From the NCBI GenBank assembly GCA_028278025.1, contig JANQFE010000054.1:68160-132159 (forward strand): DNA of 64,000 bases, written 5' to 3'. A program made the position numbers and the translations under genes. The notes beneath the pieces were generated by a model. That model ran no database searches. It was not told the DNA's origin and saw only the letters and a list, made by a program, of their open reading frames with translations. Source of the DNA: Thermodesulfobacteriota bacterium (GTDB lineage: Bacteria > Desulfobacterota > WTBG01 > CAIYCZ01 > CAIRTM01). Shown here piece after piece: positions 43,987 to 54,005 of the stretch. The first letter of the stretch is position 1. Every line of letters starts with the position of its first letter.

Positions 43987-45471
43987 ATGTCAGACCTGAA
44001 AAGTAATTTAGAAAAAATTGTGGGTAAAGGCAGTGTTCTGGTTGATGAAGTTCGTTTGAATGAATATTCAGGCGATCAAAGTTTTGTTGCTCCCCGAAAA
44101 CCTGATGCCGTAGTGTTTGTTGATACTGTTGAGCAGATACAAGCACTGATCAGACATGCCAACAAAACCCTAATACCCATCATACCTTACAGCTCGGGTA
44201 AAAACCTGCATGGTGCCACAATACCGGACCAGGGCGGCATTATACTGAATTTGTCCAATATGAACCGCATCATAGAAATTGATGAAGAAAACTGGTTTGC
44301 TGTAATAGAGCCGGGTGTTACCTATCGGCAGTTGCAGGACACTCTGCTTAAAAAAGGCTTTCGTGTTATGGTTCCCTTTGGCTGTGTGCCTGAGCGCTCG
44401 GTTCTTTCCAGCTATCTTGAGCGTGACCCGGTTCTGGCCGCACCGAGCTTTGAGCATGGCAACTCCCTGATTCTGGATACAGAACTGGTGCTGCCGGACG
44501 GTGAACTGTTCCGCACCGGCAACTGGGCATCCGGAGGTCGACCGGGGGCACCAAACGGCCCCATCAGAAACACACTGTCTCGTCTCTGGACAGGTTCACA
44601 GGGCACCCTGGGAGTGCTTACTAAAATGGTCGTACAGATAGAACCTGTACCGCAGGCACAAAAGTTCTTTTTTATTCCTTTTCCAACTCTTGCTGATGCG
44701 GTTGAACCGTTACAAAGAATTCAAAGAAAAGAAATAGGCACTGAATGTTTTCTGCTTAACAACTTTAACTTGGCGGCTTTGTTTACCGATACGTGGGACA
44801 TCCCTAATCGGTTTCCTGTTGAATCGATACCTTCACCTGATTTTGAACAACTGCGCAGGCTTGCGCCTTCCTGGGTATTGACTGTTTGTATTAATGGCCC
44901 CTTGCGCCGAACTGAAGAAAAAATTTCATATGAAGTTGAAGCATTGGAACAGCTCTGTGATATACTCAACGTGGAATTACTTGAAAGCCTCCCTCATATT
45001 CCTGCAGCCCAAACCACCATGCGTGCTGAAATGCTGCGGCCATGGAGTATCCTTAAAAAATTCAATTACAAGGGCACCGTACACGACCTTAGCTTCAAGG
45101 CCCCACTGAAAAAAATCGCAGCACTTGAAAAAACTTTACTTGATCAGGCTCTCAAAAAAAATTACCCTTTAGACGACATCGGTATGTATCTGCTACCCCT
45201 TGAACGCGGCAGAGGTCTACACTGTGAATTCGACCTGCACTGCAGACAGAGCACCCCTTCAGACGGTGCCGAGTGGGAACAGGTAAAAGCATTATGGCTG
45301 CAAGCGTCTGCAGAACTTATAAACTGCGGTGCTTATTTTGACAGGCCATACGGTGCATGGGCTCACATGGTATATGCTCGTGCCGGCAACTATACCCAGA
45401 TGCTCAGAAAACTTAAATCTGAGACAGATCCTAACAATATACTAAATCCCGGTAAGCTTTGTTTTACATAA
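43987..45471 (+). CDS. FAD-binding oxidoreductase, GlcD-like (second of pair)
   Basis: 494 residues with a PCMH-type FAD domain (about 35-215; IIPYSSGKNLHG, TGSQGTLGVLTKMVVQIEP) and a C-terminal FAD-oxidase domain ending DPNNILNPGKLCF. It is distinctly diverged from the preceding gene; paired paralogues of this type often form a heteromer. GAGAGGA precedes ATG. It is the second gene of a three-gene operon. There are no Fe-S motifs, so electrons probably pass through the flavins to another carrier. Confidence 0.88.
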   Translation: MSDLKSNLEKIVGKGSVLVDEVRLNEYSGDQSFVAPRKPDAVVFVDTVEQIQALIRHANKTLIPIIPYSSGKNLHGATIPDQGGIILNLSNMNRIIEIDEENWFAVIEPGVTYRQLQDTLLKKGFRVMVPFGCVPERSVLSSYLERDPVLAAPSFEHGNSLILDTELVLPDGELFRTGNWASGGRPGAPNGPIRNTLSRLWTGSQGTLGVLTKMVVQIEPVPQAQKFFFIPFPTLADAVEPLQRIQRKEIGTECFLLNNFNLAALFTDTWDIPNRFPVESIPSPDFEQLRRLAPSWVLTVCINGPLRRTEEKISYEVEALEQLCDILNVELLESLPHIPAAQTTMRAEMLRPWSILKKFNYKGTVHDLSFKAPLKKIAALEKTLLDQALKKNYPLDDIGMYLLPLERGRGLHCEFDLHCRQSTPSDGAEWEQVKALWLQASAELINCGAYFDRPYGAWAHMVYARAGNYTQMLRKLKSETDPNNILNPGKLCFT

Positions 45472-45514
45472 GACGGATAAAACAGCGACTTGTTAAGAGG
45501 AGGTTTATAAAGGT

Positions 45515-46840
45515 ATGACTGATTATGACGTTATCGTAGTAGGATGTGGCCCGGCTGGATTGATGGCATGCGGCGAACTTGCTAAACGCGGCCTAAAGGT
45601 TCTTGGTGTAGACAAAAAACCGCGACTTGACAAAAACTACCGCACTGCTTCAGGATACTGCTTTCTTGACCAGCCCTTTAATAAAGAATTCATAAAGATG
45701 ACTCCGGAAGGCAATAAAACTTGTCTTGAATATACAAAAATCGGTTTTACCCTTGAATATTCCGGCACCATGGAGGGCATCTACCATTCCCATATGTTTT
45801 CTGATACGGGCAAGCACTGGCAGGCTTCGGCCCGCAAGAAACCTTTTTATAACCTTTTTGTGCCGTCAAAGTGTCAGTCCGACCGCTACAAATGGGCAAA
45901 AAAACAGGGAACAAAATTCATGACTGCTACTGTTGCTGTAAAAGCATCCCAGACTGACAAGCAGGTTGAGCTTGTTGTGCGCAAGGACGGCAAAAACAAA
46001 ACACTTACCTGCAAAAAACTGATAGCATCCGATGGTCTATCTTCACGTATTGCACGCAGCATCGGTGCTAATGAAGGCCGAACTCTTTTTGGCAAGGGTC
46101 CGACGATTGAATACGAAATGACCGATGTGGAATGCCCCTATGATCGTGGTGATATGTTTTTCTTCGGTGCAAACAACTTCGGCGGTATGGCCGGCGGCCT
46201 GATTATGGTTCCCAGCCCTAACGGCAAGAATGCTTTCAGGCTTGAAACCATGTCTGTTCTGCCGGCATCAACGTCCACAGCCATTATTGAACACTTTACT
46301 AAAAAAGGTCCCTTTTCTCACTGGTTCAAAAACGCAAAAATCATTGATACAAGCGGTGCTGTGGTTGAAATGCTCACTCCGATGATTACACCCTACCGGG
46401 GTAATATACTTTTCGTAGGGGATTCAGCCGCCTTTGCTGAATGTCTCTACCAGAGCGCAACCATGGCAGGCTATATGGGTGCTGTATGCACTGAAATGGA
46501 ATTGCATGGTAAAAAAGGTTTTGAAGAGTATGACCAGTTCTGGGGGAAACACTTTGAATGGGTTAAAAATCCGAAACGCATGGCTGATTATACCAAGCGG
46601 GTACTGTTCCCCCGGTTTTTTACGGTCAAGGAGCTGGACTTCCTATTTGAACTCTCGGAAAAAAATCCCATTGTGGTCGATGAGCCGGCAGCAACCCCCT
46701 ATGATTTTACCACAATGGTAATGCAGCAGTTTATGGCAATGCCGGAAGTTCCCGATGATTTGAAAAAACGCATGCAGGATATCATTGATGCGGACATGGC
46801 CAAAGTGGCAACGGTTATTGGTAAGGGCCAGAGAGCATAA
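45515..46840 (+). CDS. Geranylgeranyl-reductase-family FAD oxidoreductase
   Basis: 441 residues with an N-terminal Rossmann FAD motif (VVGCGPAGLMACGELAKRG), the conserved SDGLSSRIARSIGA segment and GDSAAFAECLYQSATMAGYMG in the C-terminal half. Relatives include geranylgeranyl/digeranylgeranyl reductases and FixC-like flavoproteins. AGAGGAGG precedes ATG. As the last gene of the operon with two GlcD-like oxidases, it may reduce or oxidise the same unknown molecule or move electrons from them. Confidence 0.88.
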   Translation: MTDYDVIVVGCGPAGLMACGELAKRGLKVLGVDKKPRLDKNYRTASGYCFLDQPFNKEFIKMTPEGNKTCLEYTKIGFTLEYSGTMEGIYHSHMFSDTGKHWQASARKKPFYNLFVPSKCQSDRYKWAKKQGTKFMTATVAVKASQTDKQVELVVRKDGKNKTLTCKKLIASDGLSSRIARSIGANEGRTLFGKGPTIEYEMTDVECPYDRGDMFFFGANNFGGMAGGLIMVPSPNGKNAFRLETMSVLPASTSTAIIEHFTKKGPFSHWFKNAKIIDTSGAVVEMLTPMITPYRGNILFVGDSAAFAECLYQSATMAGYMGAVCTEMELHGKKGFEEYDQFWGKHFEWVKNPKRMADYTKRVLFPRFFTVKELDFLFELSEKNPIVVDEPAATPYDFTTMVMQQFMAMPEVPDDLKKRMQDIIDADMAKVATVIGKGQRA

Positions 46841-46875
46841 GATTCTAATTCTTACAGTGCAAACCAGACTTAGCC

Positions 46876-47595
46876 TTAGAGATATGCGCTAAACAGCGGT
46901 TCTATTTCATCAAGAATGTTTTTACTAATTGAGAAGGTTATGGCATCTGCAAAACAGTCCAGCCGTACCAGGGCATTAATATTTGAATCCTCAATTTTAA
47001 TATGTGCAAGTCTTTTACCAAAACTCTTATTTACAAGACGTATATCCTCATATATTTTAACAAGATTGCTCAACTCCCAATCCGGCTTTGCACCTTTTCG
47101 GCTTATAAAATACTGGGCCAGCAGATACATGGAAATCACTCTAAACATTGTTTCTTTTTCAGTAGCAAAGGGCAAATGAAAACTGACCATGGGTTTGAGC
47201 TTCTCCATTACCGGACAGCCGCTCGTAACCATGTAAAGACCGATCAGCGAACTTAGTCCTTCCTGCAGATCTGTCTGTTTACTGTAGGTCCTTTCCCCCG
47301 TCTCAATTAACACCTTGACGTTCTCATAAGAAACAGCCCCCTGAAAAATCTCCACTACATCTATAAAGCTTACTGCCACCGGACAGTACTGACTGAGCTG
47401 TTCATCCAGCGGACAATGCGGACACCGGTAAAATTTGAGCAAGGTCCATTCAGGACAGAAGCTTTTGTCCTCCTGAATAAGATTCATGGTATCTTTGTTA
47501 AACACTATATGGAATTTTTTTTGATCACCGTGATCAAATATGAATGTATAATGACAGGTTATCGTTTGGGGAGCATTGTTGCTGGTTGTACTCAT
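46876..47595 (-). CDS. Hypothetical Cys-containing cytosolic protein
   Basis: 239 residues, no signal peptide or membrane helix. An N-terminal beta part (about 10-60: YTFIFDHGDQKKFHIVF), a Cys group (CPHCPL about 58-63, CPV about 71) and a helical C-terminal half. The Cys spacing suggests a metal site. It is not a family I can name. It is the last gene of the long minus-strand signalling run, 113 bp after a receiver-histidine kinase gene, and converges with the FAD operon. Confidence 0.75.
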   Translation of the reverse strand: MSTTSNNAPQTITCHYTFIFDHGDQKKFHIVFNKDTMNLIQEDKSFCPEWTLLKFYRCPHCPLDEQLSQYCPVAVSFIDVVEIFQGAVSYENVKVLIETGERTYSKQTDLQEGLSSLIGLYMVTSGCPVMEKLKPMVSFHLPFATEKETMFRVISMYLLAQYFISRKGAKPDWELSNLVKIYEDIRLVNKSFGKRLAHIKIEDSNINALVRLDCFADAITFSISKNILDEIEPLFSAYL

Positions 47596-47708
47596 AGTTG
47601 TGTGTTCTCAATATTTTCTGCGGCCAAATTTGTTTTTGATGGGTTCAGTTAAAGTATCGCACCTGATATGAGATTACTTGCTGATAACCGGTTTCTGTTG
47701 CCTCATGG

Positions 47709-49049
47709 CTATGCACCGGGATCGCCGCGCTCGGCTTTTCTTTCTTGTACCCGGGGCAGCGTAATGATAAATGTAGTGCCCTTTCCCACCTCACTGTCTA
47801 CCTCGATTGTTCCGTCATGTTTTTGGATAATGTCATAGGCTATACTCAATCCCAGTCCTGTGCCTTTGCCAACCTCTTTAGTGGTAAAAAACGGTTCGAA
47901 TATCCGGCTGCACTTATCCTCAGGGATACCACTGCCGGTATCACTGACTCTGACTACTATATTTCCACTGTTCTGTGTACCTTCTGTCTCAACATAGCGT
48001 GTTGCAATTTTTATAGTTCCTTGTTTTTCAATAGCATGGGCGGCATTTACTAATAAATTCATAAAAACCTGGTTAAGCTGCCCCAGATTACAATAGGTCA
48101 GGGGCAGCTCCCCATAATCCTTTTCAACGGTACACTTATATTTTAGTTCATTCCATACTACATTCAGAGTACTCTCAATTCCTTCATTGATGTCAGCATG
48201 TTTTAGTTTCTCCTGGTCTGCCCGCGAAAAACTTTTTAAATCTGCAACTATCTTTTTTAATCTTTCCATGCCCTCCATTGATTCGGCTACAAGATTCTGC
48301 ATATCATCAGTTATAAAATCTATTTTAAGATTCTTTTTCAATCCCTCTATTTCCTCACAAACCTCTGTGAGCACTTCACTATTATTTTGTAATGATTTAA
48401 GAGCTTCATCATATTTTGCCAATATCTCAAGTAGACGCTTAATATATTTATTCATGCTGAGCAGGTTCGAGTATACATACCCGGCCGGATTATTGATTTC
48501 ATGCGCGATGCCTGCTGAAAGTTGGCCGATCGAAGCCATTTTTTCTGCATGCACCATTTGGGACTGGGTCTCCTGCAAGCACTGTATGGTCTCTTCGAGC
48601 TCCTTGTTGCGTGACTGCAGTTCACCCGCACGCTCAGCTACTATTTCCTCAAGTCCTTCGCGATATGTACGGTTAGCAACCTCCAGCTCGCGCCGGTGCA
48701 GAGCATTGACCAAACTGATAAGCATCCTGTCACGTTCAATAGGCTTATTAATGTAATCGTAAGCACCTTCTTGAATTGCTTCTCTGGCAACCGACATGTT
48801 CTCTACAGCGGTTACCATAACAACAGCACAGTTCGGGTATGCACTGTGTATATATTTCATCAAATTCATCCCTGATTCATCGGGCAGACGGATATCCATA
48901 AGCACTAACTCAAAGGCCTGGCCTTTTAAACACTCGCGTGCTTCTTCAGCACTGCCAGCTGTTATACACGTATAGCCACGTCTTTCAAGGATTTCTTTGA
49001 GCGTGATACGTATTGGTTCTTCATCGTCTACCAGTAAAATTACTGCCAT
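47709..49049 (-). CDS. Receiver-histidine kinase hybrid
   Basis: 446 residues: an N-terminal receiver domain with phospho-acceptor D52 (LVLMDIRLP), a coiled-coil linker, a His-phosphorylation region ([16 protein letters not shown]) and a HATPase_c domain with N, G1 and G2 boxes ([18 protein letters not shown]). No membrane helix, so it is cytosolic, and its receiver lets another kinase modulate it. Closely related to the kinases at 52513-53991 and 59126-60442 by the shared NNPxGxVxSN phospho-box; these are probably local duplicates. Confidence 0.93.
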   Translation of the reverse strand: MAVILLVDDEEPIRITLKEILERRGYTCITAGSAEEARECLKGQAFELVLMDIRLPDESGMNLMKYIHSAYPNCAVVMVTAVENMSVAREAIQEGAYDYINKPIERDRMLISLVNALHRRELEVANRTYREGLEEIVAERAGELQSRNKELEETIQCLQETQSQMVHAEKMASIGQLSAGIAHEINNPAGYVYSNLLSMNKYIKRLLEILAKYDEALKSLQNNSEVLTEVCEEIEGLKKNLKIDFITDDMQNLVAESMEGMERLKKIVADLKSFSRADQEKLKHADINEGIESTLNVVWNELKYKCTVEKDYGELPLTYCNLGQLNQVFMNLLVNAAHAIEKQGTIKIATRYVETEGTQNSGNIVVRVSDTGSGIPEDKCSRIFEPFFTTKEVGKGTGLGLSIAYDIIQKHDGTIEVDSEVGKGTTFIITLPRVQERKAERGDPGA

Positions 49050-49171
49050 GGGATCGCCTCATTATACTCATCTGTTGTTGTTTGTCAGCTTTTTTAAAAT
49101 ACTGCCTACTATAAAAAAGTAATAAAAAAGAGGTTGTTAGCAGATCTTATCGAAAAAAAAGGGGCGAACCC

Positions 49172-49788
49172 CTATCCTTCCCTACGGATATGAACCATAT
49201 TATTTGTTCCGGCCTTAATACGCTGTAAGTTGTGCAACATTCCTTCAAAACTGTTATTGCCCGGATGTTCCATTGCATTTTCTGAACTCAATCCGACAAC
49301 AAGGAGCTGATTTTTAAGTTCATGGACACTTTCACTGATCACTTCATGCAACAAAGGCTCTTTATCTTTCAGCGAAACGGTTTGACTGAAGCTTTGAGCC
49401 TTTTTATTCATTCGGTAATAACGCAATCCATCTGAGACTGCTTCCAGTATCTCATTCTCTTCAAATGGCTTTATCAGAAGACGGAAAATCCCGACATTAT
49501 TTATAGCCTCAAGGGTAAGCGAAAGAGAGGCAAAAGCAGTAATCATGATATACATGGTATCAGGCCAGAGAGTTCTTTAGCCTGCTTTATAAAAGAAAGT
49601 CCATCCATGCCGGGCATCATGTAATCACTAATAACAACATGCGGATGCAGGTCGTGAAATTCATCAAAAACATCCTGGGCCTGCATAGCGGAGAAGATTT
49701 CATAGGATGTTTCAATGCGAAACAGGCGTTTCAGTGATTCTAAAAAATTCTTATCATCATCTACAATTAATAATCGAGCCATTTGCAT
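49172..49788 (-). pseudogene. Frameshifted response regulator
   Basis: Two adjoining frames make one receiver protein. The first (49543-49788) holds LLIVDDDKNFLESL and VVISDYMMPGMDG but ends early at IPCIS. The second (from 49555 down to 49172) continues with MYIMITAFASL and RLLIKPFEENEI, then a helical tail containing SVHELKNQLL. Adding one C in the GGCC near 49562 would give SGPDTMYIMITA and join them. Either a real single-base deletion or a sequencing error. It is placed between the receiver-GspE and the receiver-kinase genes. Confidence 0.8.
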
Positions 49789-49799
49789 GTTATATTAAT

Positions 49800-52202
49800 T
49801 TATGTTTTGCAAGTTGCTTGAACGGTGCCACAGAAGGGACAGATTTTCCACTCAGTGTCTAACATGTTTTTACACTGGCTGCATATAGCGCGTGACTGAT
49901 GGCCGCAAAAAGGACACAGTGCCAGTTTTGAATCTATCTCCCGATCGCACTGTGAACATACTATACCGGACTCTTCTTTGGGGCCAAGCACCCGTAAAAC
50001 TTCCGAGCAGGTGGTTTCACCATTTCTAATTTTTTCAATACCGTCATCAAACAGTGTTTTCATGCCAAGCTGCCTGGCAGTTAATTTCATCTCACGTTCA
50101 GTTGCATTGTTAGTAATCATCTCACGCAGTTCTTCATTAATAATCATCACTTCATATATCCCAATTTGGCCTGAGTATCCAGTCTTATTACAGGCTGAAC
50201 ACCCCTTACCATGGTAAAATGAAAGCGAATCTTTGAGATGCATGATTCCCAGATAAGAAAGAATCTCTTCGGGGGGGGCATAGATATCCTTGCAATGCTT
50301 ACATATGCGCCGCACAAGCCGCTGGGCAATAATACCTTCCAGGGCAGATGCAATAGTATAAGGTTCAACGCCCTGGTGAACAAGCCGGCTGACAGTACCA
50401 ATGGAGCTATTGGTATGCAGTGTACTCAGCACAAGATGTCCTGTTAAGGCCGCCTGAAAGGCCACCTCGGCAGTATCAAGGTCGCGTATCTCGCCAACCA
50501 TAATAATATTGGGGTCCTGACGCAGCACCGATCTGAGAACCAGTGAGAAATCAAGTCCGGCTTTCTCCCTGATCAAAACCTGTGATGCGCTATCCATGAA
50601 ATATTCAACCGGGTTTTCAATGGTTACGAAATTCTTGCTTGAAGATGTCATCTCGGTCAAAAGGGAATAGAGGGTTGTAGTCTTGCCGCTGCCCGTAGGA
50701 CCAGTCGCAAGAATCATTCCCTGGGGCTTTGCAATTATTTTTTTTATTTTTTCAAGACTCTCCTGCGGAATCCCTAAATCTTCAACCTTTACAACAGAAG
50801 CGTTCCGATCCAGAATCCTCATAACAATCTTTTCACCATTTATGGTTGGCAGGCTTGATACCCGCAGGTCAACTACTTTATTGGCTGTCTTAATTGAAAC
50901 CCGTCCATCCTGAGGCCTTCTGCGCTCAGCTATATCCATATCAGCCATAATTTTTAATCGCGAAACAGTCGGCAGGTAATAATTAAGGGGAATTTGAATT
51001 TTATCCTGAAGCATACCATCCAACCGAAATCTTACAAGTGCATACTTTATTTTCGGCTCAATGTGAATATCACTGGCCTTGAGCCTGGTAGCCTCTGAGA
51101 TGATAGCACTGACAATTCGTATTGCCGGCGGCAGGTCCTTTGACAGAATCAATTCCTCAAGCTTTTCTTCCTCTTCTTCAAGCACAATTTCAACATCATC
51201 ATACGGATTTAATTCATCCAGAACATCGGTTGCTTTCATCAGGTAATCATCTATCCCGTAGCACTCATTAATTTTTTTCAGTATGTCCCTTTCTGAAGCC
51301 ATCACTACGGCAATATCAAATCCACTGGCAAACCGCAGATCATCTACGGTTGCGTAATTAGAAGGATCTGCCATGGCAAGCGTCATGTTATTGCCCTGCA
51401 TTTTAATCGGTATGAATTTACCCTTCTCACAAACACTCTGGGGCAGCAGTTTGATGGTCTGCTTGTCTATCTGAAATTCGGAAAGGTATATATGCTCTAT
51501 TCCTAAATTCTTGTTTACTATCTTTATAATCTCGGATTCCTTAACATAACCCAGATCCACAAGCACCCTTGGCATTGAACAGTTGCGCTGTTTTATAATC
51601 TTTTCACAATCATCAAGCTTTTTCTGATCCAGCAGACCACTTTTTATCAGCAGCGGCCCCAGTTGGCTTCTGTTTAGAGCAACAAATTTGCTCAATTTTG
51701 TTATTTCCTGTTTGTATTCCTGCTCTCGTGCTTTTAGTTCGGTATTCTTTTTAATAAGATCAAACTGTTCAAGGGCCAGGCTGACCGTAATGCGCAAATC
51801 ATCGTCATTCCAGGGTTTAGTAATAAACTTATACACCGCGCCTTCATTTACAGCACCCATAACTGCAGCAACATCGGCATACCCAGTAAGCATTATCCTG
51901 ATAATCTCCGGACGCAGCTCTTTTACTTTACGCAAAAAATCAGCCCCGTTCATTTCCGGCATATTATAATCACAGATAACAAGATTTACTCCAGGCTGCT
52001 TCTCAAGCACTTCCAGACCCTGCAAACCATCCTGTGCAGTCAGAATCTCATAGGCTTCATCGAAAAAAACCCTTTTTAGCGCCTGTAAAATACCCGGCTC
52101 ATCATCCACAAGTAATAGAGTGTAGGGATTGTGCTTTGCTTTCAGTGGCTGCTGGTTTTTATCAACTTTGTCGTCTGTAAATAATGCTGCGTATCTGGAC
52201 AT
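49800..52202 (-). CDS. Receiver-GspE/PilB fusion ATPase
   Basis: 800 residues. A receiver domain (about 26-145, phospho-acceptor D78 in VICDYNMPEMNG), a coiled linker, a GspE/MshE N-terminal domain (about 175-315), a secretion/pilus ATPase core with Walker A GPTGSGKTT (501-509) and Walker B IIMVGEIRD, a CxxC pair zinc site (CKHC, CSAC), and a C-terminal tail of two further zinc ribbons (CSQC...CPFC twice, about 745-800). A phosphorelay could thus act directly on a pilus motor. It sits in a run with MglA-like GTPase and kinase genes. The MITE-like element at 52282-52474 is just upstream. Confidence 0.93.
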   Translation of the reverse strand: MSRYAALFTDDKVDKNQQPLKAKHNPYTLLLVDDEPGILQALKRVFFDEAYEILTAQDGLQGLEVLEKQPGVNLVICDYNMPEMNGADFLRKVKELRPEIIRIMLTGYADVAAVMGAVNEGAVYKFITKPWNDDDLRITVSLALEQFDLIKKNTELKAREQEYKQEITKLSKFVALNRSQLGPLLIKSGLLDQKKLDDCEKIIKQRNCSMPRVLVDLGYVKESEIIKIVNKNLGIEHIYLSEFQIDKQTIKLLPQSVCEKGKFIPIKMQGNNMTLAMADPSNYATVDDLRFASGFDIAVVMASERDILKKINECYGIDDYLMKATDVLDELNPYDDVEIVLEEEEEKLEELILSKDLPPAIRIVSAIISEATRLKASDIHIEPKIKYALVRFRLDGMLQDKIQIPLNYYLPTVSRLKIMADMDIAERRRPQDGRVSIKTANKVVDLRVSSLPTINGEKIVMRILDRNASVVKVEDLGIPQESLEKIKKIIAKPQGMILATGPTGSGKTTTLYSLLTEMTSSSKNFVTIENPVEYFMDSASQVLIREKAGLDFSLVLRSVLRQDPNIIMVGEIRDLDTAEVAFQAALTGHLVLSTLHTNSSIGTVSRLVHQGVEPYTIASALEGIIAQRLVRRICKHCKDIYAPPEEILSYLGIMHLKDSLSFYHGKGCSACNKTGYSGQIGIYEVMIINEELREMITNNATEREMKLTARQLGMKTLFDDGIEKIRNGETTCSEVLRVLGPKEESGIVCSQCDREIDSKLALCPFCGHQSRAICSQCKNMLDTEWKICPFCGTVQATCKT

Positions 52203-52281
52203 AGTAATGAGATCTAAAACAATGTTGCATGTTAACTTTTCTAATATAGAACCTGATACAGCTTAATTCTTACTGTTTATA

Positions 52282-52474
52282 CTAGTACAGCGTCACACTT
52301 TAATTTGTCAGTTGATCGGTGCAGGTCTTTGGTTTTGAGCAGCAAGGGCGGTCTGAGCAATTGGCCTATACTATAAGAGACGGTCGTTCCAGCGAGCACA
52401 TAGCCCGCTGCAATCAACACTAAAGACCCTCGCTAAATCATTACCCCCAAATTCAAAAGTGACATTGTACTAGG
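52282..52474. mobile_element. MITE-like element, copy 2
   Basis: 193 bp bounded by 26-bp terminal inverted repeats that agree at 21 positions, both beginning CTAGTACA and including GTCAC. The CTAG at each end may be a 4-bp target duplication (as for IS5-type elements) or part of the repeat around a TA target. Internal foldback arms GTCTTTGG-TTTTGA and TCAACACTAAAGAC. Homologous to 34245-34444. No coding capacity. It interrupts the long signalling run. Confidence 0.85.
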
Positions 52475-52512
52475 TGCCGTAAAACTATTTTCGTTAATTT
52501 TGTATCCTGCAA

Positions 52513-53991
52513 TTATTCTTCTGAACATTCATCCTTTTCTTTTACGGGAAGCACAATAGTAAAAGTAGTTCCTGCACTAACCGTGCTGTCAACCTGCAGT
52601 TCACCGCCATGCTTCTTGATGATATCATATGAGATGCTGAGTCCCATGCCGGTGCCTTTTCCAACTTCCTTTGTTGTAAAAAAGGGTTCAAATATCTTGC
52701 CGATAATATCCTCTGTTATGCCGCTGCCTGTATCAGCTATCCTAATCTCAATATGCCCGGTTTTTGAAATGCTGCTCTTTTCCATAAACCGTGTAGAGAT
52801 ATGTATGGTGCCCTGTTGTTCAATTGCATGTGAAGCATTTACCAGTATATTCATAAACACCTGGTTAAGTTGCCCGGGATTACAATACAGAGGGGGCAGT
52901 TCCCCATAGTCCTTTTCAATCCTGCATTTATATTTTAGTTCATTCCAAATAATGTTTAATGTAATGTCAATTCCCTGATTTACATCTGCATGTTTGAACT
53001 GTTCCTGGTCAACATGGGAAAAACTTTTCAGGTCGGCAACTATCTTTTTCACCCGTGCAGTTCCATCAAGTGATTCAGATATAATGCTTTGAATATCATC
53101 AACTATAAAGTCTATTTTAAGTTTTTGCTTTAGCGTATCTATAGGTGAGCAGGCTGCATCAATATCCTTGCTGCCAAAACTCTTGAGTTTTGTGAAAGTG
53201 TCTTCATACACGCTGAAAAGTTCAAGCACATTGTTAAGATACCTTTTTAAGCTCCCCATATTGGAATGGACAAAGCCTACGGGATTATTAATTTCATGGG
53301 CGACGCCGGCGGCAAGTTGACCAACAGATGCCAGCTTATCGCTTTGATACAGCCGCAGCTGAGCTTCTTTCAGCTCTTCGGTTCTTTTCGCAACTTCATG
53401 TTCAAGATTCTCTGCTAGATCTCTGTATTTCATCTCTGATTTTTCCAGCATTATGTTCTTTTCAAGAAGATCGGCATAGGACAGATCAACAGTTTCAGCG
53501 TGTAGTTCAGACACTACCGCTGTTTTAAAGTTTGCCTTGATAATATGTTTCAGTATAGCTGCAAAAAGCTTTCCGAAGTGTTTGATGAATGATGCATCAC
53601 GGCTGAGATGCTGGTTTTTGTCAGCCTGTGATAGATTTGCAGCAGCATCTTCAGCAAATGGTCCTATGACAGCTATTCCCACAGTCTCACACTCATGGTC
53701 AATGGCAAAGAGTTCAAAATCAAAACCCGAAGATGCTTTAAAAGAAAAAAAACCTTCCTGCCATTCAAAATCTGGAAACTGTTGATGCTGTCTAATTTCT
53801 TTAAGACCCTGGTTGCAGATTTTTCCAGTTTTTTGATCTTCCGCATTCAAGCTAACAGCATCCTGACGCTGGGTGTCCATGACAGTAATTCCAACTGAAA
53901 AAACATTTCTAAAAAGCCCTGCAATCTCATGGACAGTTTCACTGTCAATCAAATCTTCAAATGTTCTGTTTCTATCAAAAGTATCAGCCAT
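52513..53991 (-). CDS. Cytosolic sensor histidine kinase
   Basis: 492 residues. An N-terminal sensory domain (about 10-165; VSVGITVMD-type strands with Cys57 and Cys100) resembling a PocR- or GAF-like ligand-binding fold, a coiled coil (about 165-225), His phospho-box GVAHEINNPVGFVHSN and HATPase_c (IADTGSGI, KGTGMGLSI). No membrane helices. What it senses is unknown. Upstream of the MITE-like element and the receiver-GspE gene, it is a candidate kinase for that receiver. Confidence 0.9.
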   Translation of the reverse strand: MADTFDRNRTFEDLIDSETVHEIAGLFRNVFSVGITVMDTQRQDAVSLNAEDQKTGKICNQGLKEIRQHQQFPDFEWQEGFFSFKASSGFDFELFAIDHECETVGIAVIGPFAEDAAANLSQADKNQHLSRDASFIKHFGKLFAAILKHIIKANFKTAVVSELHAETVDLSYADLLEKNIMLEKSEMKYRDLAENLEHEVAKRTEELKEAQLRLYQSDKLASVGQLAAGVAHEINNPVGFVHSNMGSLKRYLNNVLELFSVYEDTFTKLKSFGSKDIDAACSPIDTLKQKLKIDFIVDDIQSIISESLDGTARVKKIVADLKSFSHVDQEQFKHADVNQGIDITLNIIWNELKYKCRIEKDYGELPPLYCNPGQLNQVFMNILVNASHAIEQQGTIHISTRFMEKSSISKTGHIEIRIADTGSGITEDIIGKIFEPFFTTKEVGKGTGMGLSISYDIIKKHGGELQVDSTVSAGTTFTIVLPVKEKDECSEE

Positions 53992-54005
53992 TGTTAATTG
54001 CTATT

